A stretch of 48,179 nt of DNA from an uncultured bacterium (GCA_903922465.1 CAIXTV010000082.1:1-48179), one strand, 5' to 3'; shown: positions 6,240 through 17,000, numbered from the stretch's first letter. Numbers and translations: made by a program. The notes: generated by a model not told the origin, from the letters alone.

Positions 6240-7844
6240 TTAAAACCTCTTTCTAAGTTGGAGATATAATTTATGAAACTGATTTGATTTTTCGAAATCA
6301 GATTCGAAGTTTATGGATAGATATAATTTTCGGATAATTTCGGTGGAAATATTTACATCTGCAATATGTTGTATTAGAGGCAATTCGGCATGTAGGATGT
6401 TATAACTCACATAGCTGTATCCCAAACCCAGATTCATTCTTTCGGAAATAAATCCACGCGAAAGTCGTAAACTATATACATTGCCTTTCAGGTAGACGGT
6501 TTCTAAAAGAGTTGCGGATAATGTGGTGGAGATTTGAGATTTAAAAAGATTATTATGCGTAAAAAACATATAAGCATTTCGTGTAGGAGTTTGGTCTTTC
6601 TTTTGAAATCTATATCCACCTTTAATACCGATGTAAATATTTTTTGCAATATTCAGGTTAGCCTGAATACCATAACCTTGTCGAGCTTCTGATTCTATTA
6701 GGGTGTTTAGATAGTTTTTATAGGTTTCGTAATACACTATGTTTTTCCTTGAATCGTAGGTTCCTGAAAGTGTTAATCTTCTAAAAGGACGGTATCTCAG
6801 GGAGAAGTATGTATTTGTCATCGTCACAGTATTCTGTTTATGTTCGTTAACAACTTTATAGAGGTCAAGTTCTAAAGTATAAAACATCTGAATGTTTTTA
6901 ATTAGTGAGCTGCTGTGTTGAAAAGACAAAAATCGTCGGTCAGTTTTTGAATTGTTGGTCTGTTCGAGAATGGCAATAGAGTTTTGCATGTTTCGTTTGG
7001 CGCCTTGCAGGTTTAGACCAATATAAGCACCATATTGCAGGAGATTGAAATTATAGCCATAATCTAAATAATGTGGGCGGGAACCAAGTATGCCTCCAAT
7101 GTAAAGGTTTTTAAATGATTTTTCTACTTGCAGACCATCTATTACCCCGATATTAGCCATGTTTGGATTAATCTTCCTCCCGAGAAAGACATAGGAATTT
7201 TTACTAAACTCATAATTAAAACCTAAATTATAAATTTTCAAGCTATTAAAAATATTTTTTTGTGTATTACTCCATTGCCCGTCTTCTTGCCGGAACAGGA
7301 TATTGCTTTCGAAAGAAAATTTCGAATTTGCGATGCTATTTACATTGAAAGCAAGTGAATAATTAATGACTTGTGATTTATGAGCGGAGGTTTTTGAAAA
7401 GTTTGAAAAACTTGAAATACTTATTCCTCCACTGATATTTTGTTTAAACGGAGTTTTTAGTTTTACTTTTTCAGTTACTTTATTTGTGTCGATTGCATCT
7501 GTAAAACTTTCGTTCTTAGTAGGTTTAGTTTCCTCTGCTTTTTTATTTTCTAATCGTCGTTTGGCAATAATTTTATCGTTAACATTAAATTTAACTGAGC
7601 CAATTGTACTACAAACCACAGAAGATGAGGAAAGGTTTTTTATGATTAATGCAGGGATTAGCTGGCTATTTGAGCTAGTATACAGCGTATCGCCAATTAA
7701 TAAGCCAGCGGTGGATTTATATTTCACATAAGTGTTTTGAGAGCTTAAAAATGAAACTACGCCCTCTGCATTTTCAGATGGAGCCTGAGCATTCAGGCTT
7801 AAACTCCATACACATACAAATCCTAAAATAAATATTATCTTCAT
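6240..7844 (-). CDS. Outer-membrane beta-barrel protein (last gene of the multiheme operon)
   Basis: Signal peptide MKIIFILGFVCVWSLSLNAQ, alternating beta-strand pattern, C-terminal Phe (LYLQLRKRF). Confidence 0.75.
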   Translation of the reverse strand: MKIIFILGFVCVWSLSLNAQAPSENAEGVVSFLSSQNTYVKYKSTAGLLIGDTLYTSSNSQLIPALIIKNLSSSSVVCSTIGSVKFNVNDKIIAKRRLENKKAEETKPTKNESFTDAIDTNKVTEKVKLKTPFKQNISGGISISSFSNFSKTSAHKSQVINYSLAFNVNSIANSKFSFESNILFRQEDGQWSNTQKNIFNSLKIYNLGFNYEFSKNSYVFLGRKINPNMANIGVIDGLQVEKSFKNLYIGGILGSRPHYLDYGYNFNLLQYGAYIGLNLQGAKRNMQNSIAILEQTNNSKTDRRFLSFQHSSSLIKNIQMFYTLELDLYKVVNEHKQNTVTMTNTYFSLRYRPFRRLTLSGTYDSRKNIVYYETYKNYLNTLIESEARQGYGIQANLNIAKNIYIGIKGGYRFQKKDQTPTRNAYMFFTHNNLFKSQISTTLSATLLETVYLKGNVYSLRLSRGFISERMNLGLGYSYVSYNILHAELPLIQHIADVNISTEIIRKLYLSINFESDFEKSNQFHKLYLQLRKRF

Positions 7845-7845
7845 T

Positions 7846-8904
7846 TTATTTTCTAAAATGTTTTCCGCCCCCGGATCCATTAGGATGGCAATTATAGCAT
7901 GCTGTACTTAAATATGAATAGCCACCGACACCATTATGTTGATTGTTCGTTTCTGATTGGCTATGTTCATGACAATCGATGCAGCTAAAAGTGCAATTAG
8001 CAGGATTAGTATGACAAGCGTTGCAGGCAAAACCACTATGATTGCCTGAACTTATAGGGAAATAATTTTGATGGTCGAAGCTTGTAGGAGTCCAGCCAGG
8101 ATTAGTGGTATGACAAACAGTGCAATTTGTAGAAAAACATCCACCTGAATGAACCGGATGGGTAGTTGAATTATAGTCAGTTAAATGACAAGATACACAT
8201 TCTGTGGAAATGTTGGAGAAATTGTTGTTTGGGTGACATTTAGAGCATGCTACATTTGCATGACCTAAAGTTAGAGGGAAAAAATCATGATTAAAACCAG
8301 AACTTGCCCATTCATAAGAGTAAATATAGTGGCATTGAGAGCAGTCTGTCGAAAAATTTGCGGTATTATGATTTGGACTGCTTGTAGCTAAGTACTTGTC
8401 TCTATGACAATCGAAACATTCGATCCCCAGTACATCGTAGCGATGCAAGGTTTCAGATTTGTGGCATTGCTGGCACTCAGTCATGGTGTGAACACCTAAA
8501 AGTGGAAAACGGCTTTGCTGATGTATCCCGGTTACATTGCTGACAATCCATGAGTCAGGTGTATGGCATTTATCGCAATATTTACCAACGGACTGATTGT
8601 GAATGTCAGTATGACAACTTACACATTCGGTCTTTGCTTTGGCTTCCGAAAAAACTAAACTTGAGTGACACAATTTGCAGTTCAAGTCTTTATGAGAGCC
8701 TAATAAAGGCATCTTCGTTTTAGAATGGTCGAAAGCATAAATTTCTTTGTCCAAACTCCAACCCTTGGAGCTATGACAAGTGCTACAACTGATTTTAAAG
8801 TCCTTTCCATGAGGGGATTCGGTTGTTGTGTTTGGTGACTCAGTTGAAAAGAGTCCTATTAAATAGAGCACAAGGGGCCATATTATGAATGACAAGATTC
8901 GCAT
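7846..8904 (-). CDS. 13-heme c-type cytochrome
   Basis: 13 CXXCH motifs counted; N-terminal hydrophobic signal. Confidence 0.9.
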   Translation of the reverse strand: MRILSFIIWPLVLYLIGLFSTESPNTTTESPHGKDFKISCSTCHSSKGWSLDKEIYAFDHSKTKMPLLGSHKDLNCKLCHSSLVFSEAKAKTECVSCHTDIHNQSVGKYCDKCHTPDSWIVSNVTGIHQQSRFPLLGVHTMTECQQCHKSETLHRYDVLGIECFDCHRDKYLATSSPNHNTANFSTDCSQCHYIYSYEWASSGFNHDFFPLTLGHANVACSKCHPNNNFSNISTECVSCHLTDYNSTTHPVHSGGCFSTNCTVCHTTNPGWTPTSFDHQNYFPISSGNHSGFACNACHTNPANCTFSCIDCHEHSQSETNNQHNGVGGYSYLSTACYNCHPNGSGGGKHFRK

Positions 8905-10472
8905 TTTCCTGATATTTTATATTGTATATATTTATTTTGATTTACTTCGGTAGGCTTATGACACTTAATGCAAGCAAGATTTGCATGTTTTCCATCTAAT
9001 TTAAAAGCGGTGTTATTATGGTTAAATTTTAATGGCTTCCAGTTGTCAAATTCATGACATTTGCTGCAATCTGTTGCCCCATCTTTATCGAATTGTTTAT
9101 AATGTTTATCAAGATGACAATGGGTGCAATTTGCTTGTAAACCTGCAAATTTTTGTTGTTTGGAGCCATCAGTGTTTTTCGTGAAATGACATTTGCTGCA
9201 TGCTTGTTTGGTGTGTGCCCCGATAAGTTTAAAATCGGTTTTCGTATGATCGAAACTGATATCAGTCCATGTAGCAGGGTTATGACAGCTAAGGCAGTTG
9301 TCGTCGGGATAATATTTTTTAGAAATAAAATCAGCGTGAATATTTTTGTGACAGTCGATACACTTTTTCCCAATTTCCTTAAAAGTCCACTTTTCGGTTT
9401 TTTTGTGACAATCGAAGCAAGGTGTAGCTAAATGTGCTCCTTCTAAAGCAAAAACGCTTTTATTATGTTGCTCGATAGGGTAGACGAAATTTGAAAAACC
9501 TGATACATTATGACACAGGGAGCAATCGGGAGAAAGCCCGTCTTTTGCAAATTGAGCTTTATGATAATCAGTATGACAATCGGAACATTTTTGAAAGTTT
9601 AGTGGGGTGGTATATTTTTGTTTATGGCATTTTTTACAATCAACAGTCAAATGTTTTCCTTCGAGTGTATACTTTGTTTTCGTATGGTCGAAACTGTTCA
9701 ACCCTTTAATTGTAGTAAATGATTCGTTTGTATGACATTGTGCGCAATTTTGACCAAACTGATTTTTATGGACATCCTGATGACAGTTGGTGCAACTGCC
9801 ATATTGTAGTCCCGTAAATTTTTGAAATTTAACTCCATTTTGGGTTTCAATTTTATGGCATTTTATGCACTCAACATTTAGATGTTTGCCCGATAATTTA
9901 TATTTAGCGCTTGCATGATTAAATTTTGAGGCAGGCTTAAAGGCATTTCCATCGTGGCAATTAATACAATTAGTAGATAATGTCTTTTGATGATAATCGG
10001 TATGGCAGTTTACGCAATTAATATTTAGTCCCAAATAGGTGAATTTCTTGGCATTAATTTTTGGATTGGTAATATGCTTGGCATTATGGCAATCCTTACA
10101 AGTTTTCTTAGCATGTGCACCGGTAAGATTAAAACCTGTTAAATAATGCTTGAAATTCTTTTCATCGAATTTTACAATTTGAAAATTTAATCCGTGATGA
10201 TCGCTGTGGCAAGTTGCACATTCTTTTCCTTTTACATCTATTGAAGCATGGTAGCCTTTATTCAGAAGTATGCGTTCTTTTAATTCTGTATGGCAATCGA
10301 GGCATTTGTTATTGGACAATTGCTCTCCTAAAACATGACATTTGGTGCAATTGGAAATTCCTTCCAAATGACTATGGACTTTTGATAATTCGCCCGGGGA
10401 AATTTGTGCTATGGACTTTAGGGCAATAAACACAATTAAAAAAATGGAATAGAGTATTCTGCTAAAATTCAT
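8883..10472 (-). CDS. 20-heme c-type cytochrome
   Basis: 20 CXXCH motifs counted, with repeats of FDHTKTxFxLxGxHxxxxCxxCHK; N-terminal signal peptide. Confidence 0.92.
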   Translation of the reverse strand: MNFSRILYSIFLIVFIALKSIAQISPGELSKVHSHLEGISNCTKCHVLGEQLSNNKCLDCHTELKERILLNKGYHASIDVKGKECATCHSDHHGLNFQIVKFDEKNFKHYLTGFNLTGAHAKKTCKDCHNAKHITNPKINAKKFTYLGLNINCVNCHTDYHQKTLSTNCINCHDGNAFKPASKFNHASAKYKLSGKHLNVECIKCHKIETQNGVKFQKFTGLQYGSCTNCHQDVHKNQFGQNCAQCHTNESFTTIKGLNSFDHTKTKYTLEGKHLTVDCKKCHKQKYTTPLNFQKCSDCHTDYHKAQFAKDGLSPDCSLCHNVSGFSNFVYPIEQHNKSVFALEGAHLATPCFDCHKKTEKWTFKEIGKKCIDCHKNIHADFISKKYYPDDNCLSCHNPATWTDISFDHTKTDFKLIGAHTKQACSKCHFTKNTDGSKQQKFAGLQANCTHCHLDKHYKQFDKDGATDCSKCHEFDNWKPLKFNHNNTAFKLDGKHANLACIKCHKPTEVNQNKYIQYKISGKCESCHS

Positions 10473-10492
10473 AGAATTCGATTTTTGTAAAA

Positions 10493-11824
10493 TTAATGTT
10501 TTAAAATTGCTTCACCAAATTTCTCGCTGATTTGTATGCCTATTTTTTGCAGAAATTGTGAGGGAAGTTCGCCTCCCGCAAAAATGTATACCAAATCATT
10601 TTTAATTGTCTGTGTTTCGTTTACCTTAATATTAATCATGTTAACTGTTTCTTTTTCAATTGAAACAGGCTGGGTGTTAAACTTTACATCAATATTGTTA
10701 TTGATTATCGCTTCGCGAATTTTGCTGTTATTTAAAGGTTTTATTCGGCTAAACGACTCGCCCCGATAAGAAAGAATGACTCTGTTTTGATCAGAAAGTA
10801 ATAGGGCTGATTCGATGGCTGAATCACCTCCTCCTACAACCAAAATATCCTTGTCTTTAATTAGTTCAGGCTCTAAAAGACGATAAGCTACTTTCTCAAG
10901 ATTTTCGCCGGGAATATTTAATTTTCTGGGTGTACCCCTTCTGCCAATTGATAATAATACTTTTTTTGCTGTGTATTCTTCTCCCGATAGGGTAACAATT
11001 TTAAATATGTTATTTTCAGGAATAATGGTTTCAACTTTCGAATTTTCCTTTAGAAGGATATTGTTTTTACTGATAACGGTTTTCCATAAATCAAGCAACT
11101 CTGTTTTGCTGGTTTCGAATAGCTTTACTTTGCCATAAAGTGGTAAATCCATGGGCGAAGTCATCACTATTTTAGCTCTTGGAAAGGTGAAAACGGTTCC
11201 ACCCAAGGTGTCCTGTTCGAGGATTATCGCATTTATTTTTAGCAATTTAGCTGTTAAAGCAGCGGATATTCCGGCGGGGCCGGCACCAACTATCACCAAA
11301 TCGTAAGTTGCTGAATGATTTTTATCGAGGGTTTTCACAATGTTTTCAACGGCTTGCTTTCCCTGTTCAACAGAGTTTTTTACTAAGCCCATACCGCCCA
11401 ATTCACCGGCAATATATACTCCCTGAACATTGGTTTCAAAGTTTTGATTGACATGAGGCAATTCGATGCCACGCATTTCTGTTCCAATATGCAAGGATAT
11501 AGCTTCGGTAGGACATGCATGAAAACAAGCACCATGACCGATGCAGTGTGAAGCATTTATGGTGGTTGCTTTACCATTTCTAATGCCCAAAATATCCTTT
11601 TCAGGACAAGCCGAAATGCATGCGCCAGTTTTTATGCACCTGCTTTCATCTACCACGGGATGAAGTGAAATTGGCTCATAGAGTCCTTCTTCTTTGGCTT
11701 TAATAATTTTCGCTTCGACGATATTTGATTTTTTCTTTTGTCGCCACAAATAAAATATAATCGCAATCAAACAAAGCAGAATGACTGACGCATAAATAAT
11801 AATATTTTCTATGAGTACTTCCAT
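10493..11824 (-). CDS. Membrane-anchored ferredoxin-like / FAD-NAD(P) oxidoreductase fusion
   Basis: N-terminal TM; CIKTGACISACPEKDILG and CIGHGACFHACPTEAI; FAD GAGPAGISAA; NAD(P) VVGGGDSAIESALLL; ATG at 11824. Confidence 0.88.
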   Translation of the reverse strand: MEVLIENIIIYASVILLCLIAIIFYLWRQKKKSNIVEAKIIKAKEEGLYEPISLHPVVDESRCIKTGACISACPEKDILGIRNGKATTINASHCIGHGACFHACPTEAISLHIGTEMRGIELPHVNQNFETNVQGVYIAGELGGMGLVKNSVEQGKQAVENIVKTLDKNHSATYDLVIVGAGPAGISAALTAKLLKINAIILEQDTLGGTVFTFPRAKIVMTSPMDLPLYGKVKLFETSKTELLDLWKTVISKNNILLKENSKVETIIPENNIFKIVTLSGEEYTAKKVLLSIGRRGTPRKLNIPGENLEKVAYRLLEPELIKDKDILVVGGGDSAIESALLLSDQNRVILSYRGESFSRIKPLNNSKIREAIINNNIDVKFNTQPVSIEKETVNMINIKVNETQTIKNDLVYIFAGGELPSQFLQKIGIQISEKFGEAILKH

Positions 11825-11828
11825 AATT

Positions 11829-12698
11829 TTAAAATATCCATCTTGATCCAAACATGATGGTAATTGTTACATGAATTATCATAACTATCAACATAATAAA
11901 TGCAAAGGGCAGGTGGGCTACATGCCAGTATTTCAATAAATTTTGCATGGTTGTGAGCCTGTCGATTTTTCTGTTTAAAGAGATTTCGTTTTTTAATAGC
12001 TTGATAATGTTTACATATTCACTTTTAGTGAGATTACTTTTCTTAATGATTGATTTTGCATTTTTTAAGGATTTTCTATCCTCAAAATAGGTTTTGGTAT
12101 AACTTATCAAAAAATTTCGACGATATAAGCCCACTTTTCTTTTTGTAAGGTTAATAATCTCGTCATAAGATTCTTTATCAAGATTCAGCTTGCTATTTAG
12201 GGTTCCTTCAACATCAGTTTTCATGCTACTCACTTCGCTTAAACTTAATTCGCGTCCTTCTATCGATCTTGGAATTTGGATATAGATATATCTACCCACA
12301 ATGCCACTTAAAAAGACGGCAACCATGCTCCAGAAACTTATTGCAACAATGCCCCCAAACTTAAAAGAAGTATGGTAGAGCACTAAAATCGGACCTAAGG
12401 TGCATAAAAAGATATGAAATTCGAGCCAGTGTTTTAATATTCCCAATCGTGAAAAGGCTTTAAGTCGTTTCCTAAACATATACAGTAATACGCCAATAAG
12501 AATTAAAGCTGAACCGAAGATTCCATAAGCGTGACCAAACGAACCACTTGGTTTTAGCATTTTATAATCAGGATGGAAAAAACGCTCTTCGATACTCGTT
12601 TTGTAAAATGTATTCCCTCTGTATATTAGTAGTACAAATACGGTGATAACAATAAGTATCAGTGAAAAAAGGAAGATTCTGTGTGCTGTTTTTGACAT
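11829..12698 (-). CDS. Polytopic membrane protein, predicted b-type cytochrome-like
   Basis: Multiple TMs with histidines spaced within helices: HWLEFHIFLCTLGPILVLYHTSF and WHVAHLPFAFIMLIVMIIHVTI. Confidence 0.7.
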   Translation of the reverse strand: MSKTAHRIFLFSLILIVITVFVLLIYRGNTFYKTSIEERFFHPDYKMLKPSGSFGHAYGIFGSALILIGVLLYMFRKRLKAFSRLGILKHWLEFHIFLCTLGPILVLYHTSFKFGGIVAISFWSMVAVFLSGIVGRYIYIQIPRSIEGRELSLSEVSSMKTDVEGTLNSKLNLDKESYDEIINLTKRKVGLYRRNFLISYTKTYFEDRKSLKNAKSIIKKSNLTKSEYVNIIKLLKNEISLNRKIDRLTTMQNLLKYWHVAHLPFAFIMLIVMIIHVTITIMFGSRWIF

Positions 12699-13222
12699 AA
12701 CTGAATTATAAACTAGGTTGCTAAATTAATTTCAGGCTAAATTAAGATTTATTTTTATTCGTAGGTGAATTATTTGAAATATCTGAATTTAGAATAGGTA
12801 AAATCTTATATTCCAGCACCCCATTATTCAACATAAATTGAATGCAGTACAGTGGAGGTTTTCATTCATTGTGATATTATCAGAGTATTCGCTAAGAATA
12901 TCAAAGCCAAAATCGACAATCACTGTTCAGACAATTTAGGTTAAAGTCATTTTTAATATATCATTCCAATCAGTTTGCTAAAGACAAACCTTAACCTCAA
13001 CCTTAACCTCATAACTCATATCTTCCCAGCCTCTTTTTTCAAAAACTTTGTGTTGCAATTTTTTCATCTCTCCTAAACAGCTAAACGCCTAAACGCCTAA
13101 ACGCCTAAACCTCAACCCTGCTAATATCTTGTCCTGTTAACTTAATTTCAAAAAAAAATCTTAATTTTACACTCAAAATATTATCATTAGCAAGTAAGAA
13201 ATTAAATCAAAAAACAATACAG

Positions 13223-14149
13223 ATGAAAAAAATATCAGAAGAAAAAGCCGAAATAAAATCCACCCTTTATAATAACAATGTGTTATGGTATATGCGATAC
13301 AGCGATGAAGAAAAGGAAGTGTTTGAGGAAGATGAGTCAGATGAAGTTCAAATAGCCCTTATCCCCAGTTTTGATTATGAAATACCTGCTCCTGGCCAAT
13401 GGTTGGCACATATAGATTTTGAACTTGATTATCCTGAACTTGCCAAGATAAGGGTACGCACTAGCTATGAAGTGAGCTGCATTTTTGAACACTTCATGAC
13501 TCATGATTGTCTTGATCTATTGCATGAGAAAGCCATGGAGATGACAATTGAAAGATTTAATATCTATGGTGAAATGTTTGACATGGATTTCGAGCCAATG
13601 GATGTTGCGGTGTTTTCGCAATATTTGCCTGAATTCAGTGAGCAGGCTATAAAAAAATGCATGCTTAATAAAGAGAATGATTTTACTTTTTTGTCTAATA
13701 AATTCAACGTAATTACCATTAAAAAGAGTGACATAACACAATTTTTGATTACTGCGACGATCGTCATTATGGATGATATTCTTTATAATAATAAAGCCTT
13801 TAATTTGAAGCATAACAGGAAGGTTTTTCATGCGATAATTCCATCCACGGTTTATTTTACTACAAGAACGAATTGCCTTAAGATTTCGGAAGGTGATATA
13901 AAACTGGTCATGTCACACAACATCGCATTCCAAACCTGTATGGATTGTGCTCTTCAAATGTTGCTTGAAAGACACCTTGATACTTTAATGTCGTCTATTG
14001 CTAAACGTGGATTTAGCGATGAGGTTCAGCCGAATTTTCTGAAATATGGAACAGAGTTTCTTATAGGATCCCAAAAAGAACTTCAGGATAAAGGAGTAGA
14101 AATAGCCAACCTCCAGCAAAGATACGATTGGAATAAAGAAATAAAGTAA
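13223..14149 (+). CDS. Hypothetical protein
   Basis: Long ORF with plausible codon use; no family recognised. Confidence 0.75.
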   Translation: MKKISEEKAEIKSTLYNNNVLWYMRYSDEEKEVFEEDESDEVQIALIPSFDYEIPAPGQWLAHIDFELDYPELAKIRVRTSYEVSCIFEHFMTHDCLDLLHEKAMEMTIERFNIYGEMFDMDFEPMDVAVFSQYLPEFSEQAIKKCMLNKENDFTFLSNKFNVITIKKSDITQFLITATIVIMDDILYNNKAFNLKHNRKVFHAIIPSTVYFTTRTNCLKISEGDIKLVMSHNIAFQTCMDCALQMLLERHLDTLMSSIAKRGFSDEVQPNFLKYGTEFLIGSQKELQDKGVEIANLQQRYDWNKEIK

Positions 14150-14429
14150 AGCGGAATTAAAACATCAGAATTGAGGATTTTCTTCGTTGGGTTGAGCTTC
14201 TAACCTCAGTCGGTTTTATCTAAGTCGGCTGTGTCTGTAATTAATCAAAAACCATCGATCATCAAATGTTTATAATGAGAGAAATTCCCAATTCCACTCA
14301 AAACATCTGAAATTTGCTTTTATGATTGTTGTTGGATGTATTCAGATGAAAAATGACAGGATTTAAACCTCAACCTTAACCTCAACCTAAGTGCGCTAGC
14401 CCCCTAAGAAATAGGACTGAGATTTCAAG

Positions 14430-15662
14430 TTAAAAGTTAAAATCCATAGGTTCTCCTGCAAGTTTTCGTCCTGCTAAAATATTTTGTTTTGTCTGCAATA
14501 ATGATGCGTCATTGAAAGGTTGAATAGGAGCAGGGAAGGGGATTTTGGTTTCAATTCGGGTTAGGTAATCCTGATATGCATAAGGAATTGCATCAATTGT
14601 TTTTTGGTATTTGTATTTTCGATAAGAAATGATAAGCCCTTGTTTCCAATTTTCGTGTTCTATAATTGGAACAGCTTCGCGGATATTTTTTAATTCATCA
14701 ATTACATTATCCACTTCCTCTCTTAAGTCTTCTTCTTCGCTATTAGGAGCAATTTCAACGGCAGCATAGTTTTCGAAGTTTTTGCGGGTAATAGGAGATT
14801 CGAAATTATTAACTATATCAGTAAAGATTTTATTATGGTCCATCCCCAAGCCTAAGTAGGGTCGGGGGTCACTCTTGCGAAAGGGCTCTTGTGATATGCC
14901 TTCAGCTATTTCTTTTTTCTTTTTTTCATCACGCAGGAATTGAGCGTGCAATCGAGTATAACGAATCTCATTGGGGAATTTTACATCAGTTAGCCCCAGC
15001 AAGTGTTTTGTATACATGAATTCATCATAAAAATCGTACCAGGGAGGAATGCCGTTATCGTCCATAATACAAAGAACGTAGGTTTGGTAAAATTCATCCA
15101 GTTCAATCCCTTCCCTATCGGCAAAACATATTTTAAGATAAGGATAATTAAGCCAATCATAGTGATAGGGAACTTCATCCGCATATTGCTCTTCTACAGG
15201 TGTTTCTTCGAGAAATCGTATCATAAGGTCAACTTCTTCCTGTGTGATAACAGACACATGGGGACAGTTAAAAATATCATATTCCCAACGATTGAAATCT
15301 TCACAAATTTCTACGCCGGGGAGTGTTATTTTCCCTGCTCTCCACAAGCATTGCAGGTTAAAAAGTTTCTTATATTGAATTTGTTGAATAAATTCTTCTG
15401 CTTTTGAACGGAATTTCATTACTATTTCTTCAGCAGTCCTGGCAAAATAAGCTGCATCCTTTGTAAAACGATGGCGTTCATAGGCATATTGCTCTAAGAT
15501 TGTCTGAACGCTCTGAGGATGATATCCATAATAGTACGTTTTTATAGCTGGCATTTTGCTTTTCAGATCAGCGCTGATTTCTTTAGCCAGCTTCAAGCTA
15601 TCTTTTGAATCAAGTATGCGATCTGAAAAATATTTCACGAAATGTGCGAATGGCTCTTCCAT
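14430..15662 (-). CDS. Hypothetical protein
   Basis: Long ORF; start chosen at MEEPFAHFVKYF; no family recognised. Confidence 0.75.
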   Translation of the reverse strand: MEEPFAHFVKYFSDRILDSKDSLKLAKEISADLKSKMPAIKTYYYGYHPQSVQTILEQYAYERHRFTKDAAYFARTAEEIVMKFRSKAEEFIQQIQYKKLFNLQCLWRAGKITLPGVEICEDFNRWEYDIFNCPHVSVITQEEVDLMIRFLEETPVEEQYADEVPYHYDWLNYPYLKICFADREGIELDEFYQTYVLCIMDDNGIPPWYDFYDEFMYTKHLLGLTDVKFPNEIRYTRLHAQFLRDEKKKKEIAEGISQEPFRKSDPRPYLGLGMDHNKIFTDIVNNFESPITRKNFENYAAVEIAPNSEEEDLREEVDNVIDELKNIREAVPIIEHENWKQGLIISYRKYKYQKTIDAIPYAYQDYLTRIETKIPFPAPIQPFNDASLLQTKQNILAGRKLAGEPMDFNF

Positions 15663-15745
15663 AAATAAGTTAGTTTTTACCACAAAAGTAATCAAAAATA
15701 TCATATCAATTATTTAGATATCCTCAAAAATTATATGCGATCTCC

Positions 15746-15812
15746 ATCTGAGCGGCAAATGTTTACGTTGAGAAAGATTTTAAATTTTGCTTTGAACACC
15801 TGATGATTTGCA
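15746..15812 (+). repeat. Dispersed repeat family R1, degenerate partial copy
   Basis: ccatctgagcggcaaatgtttacgttgag...ttgctttgaacacctgatgatttgcaatta, compare 6102-6165. Confidence 0.6.
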
Positions 15813-16031
15813 ATTATCATTCTTGTTAAATGAATTTCCTTTACGAAAAATAATCTATTTATCTTTATGTAATAACATTTTCAATTATCATTCATCTGAT
15901 ATTGTTCATATATTATGGATATGTGGTAATTGTATAAAAAAAATAAAAAGATATTTAGCCTTATCATACCTGAAAGTCTAAAAGTCTAAATGCCTAAATA
16001 ACTAATTCTTAAGTCGAGCCGCGATTAACAG

Positions 16032-16352
16032 CATAAAAGGTCTTACTTTTTATCGTAAGATTGACTTTAGCAACATAAAAGGTCTTACTTTTTATTGTGA
16101 GATCGACTTTTCCGACATAAAATGTCTTATATTTTATCGTGGATCGATTTTTTCGACATAAAATGTCTTATATTTTATCGTGAGATCGATTTTTTCGACA
16201 TAAAATGTCTTATGTTTTATCGTGAGATCGATTTTTTCGACATAAAAGGTCTTACATTTTATCGTGAGATCGACTTTATCGACATAAAAGGTCTTACTTT
16301 TTATTGTGAGATCGACTTTTCCGACATAAATGGGTTTATATTTTAATGTCGA
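16032..16352 (+). repeat. 42-bp tandem repeat array, about 7.6 units
   Basis: Units start at 16032, 16074, 16116, 16157, 16199, 16241, 16283, 16325; consensus CATAAAAKGTCTTAYWTTTTATCGTGAGATCGAYTTTTTCGA. Unit 3 is 41 bp. Confidence 0.95.
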
Positions 16353-17000
16353 AGGTTCTTAAACGACACTGTCTTTTAAGTTGTTGATTAAAAAAATTGA
16401 ATGATTCAAGGATTCAGTCGGATGTCAAAAATAATCAAAAATGGGTTCAAAATAATAACTTAGTTTCTGCTAAGGTTATTTTTATAATATCACTAATATT
16501 AAAATATATAGTCTATAGAACTGCTTCATTCTTAGGCAAGAGATTATTTTTATCACTAATAGGTTTTGGTTTATGATAATCTTTCGGATATAAATGGAAG
16601 TTTAAGGTAAGATAAACCCTAAATCAAATAAAATTAATCATTATTGTAATATATATTGTTGCGATTAGTTGCAGAAAGTTTGTTTTTTGCAATATATTGA
16701 ATCTGAAATTGTAAATATCAGATGATATATTTCACAAAGAGTGGTTGAATATATCATGCGACTAATGATATATATCAGTGTAGGTGTTTTTGAATTTTAA
16801 AATAAGACTCTTTATTTTGTTTTATTACAGTCATTTAAAATTTATTTCTATTATTTATCATTTACACAAAAGTCAATTATACACTTATGTCAGGTTTGAA
16901 TTCAACTTTATCATTTGTTAAAAGTAAACATATTATTTTATTTTTGCTGTGAGTTCACTAACAGTAATTGTGAAATCAATAACAATAAAATAAATAAAAC

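Noticed and set aside
16032-16352. Possible CRISPR array (regular repeats)
   Set aside because: The whole 42-bp unit repeats with no unique spacers, and no cas genes are present.
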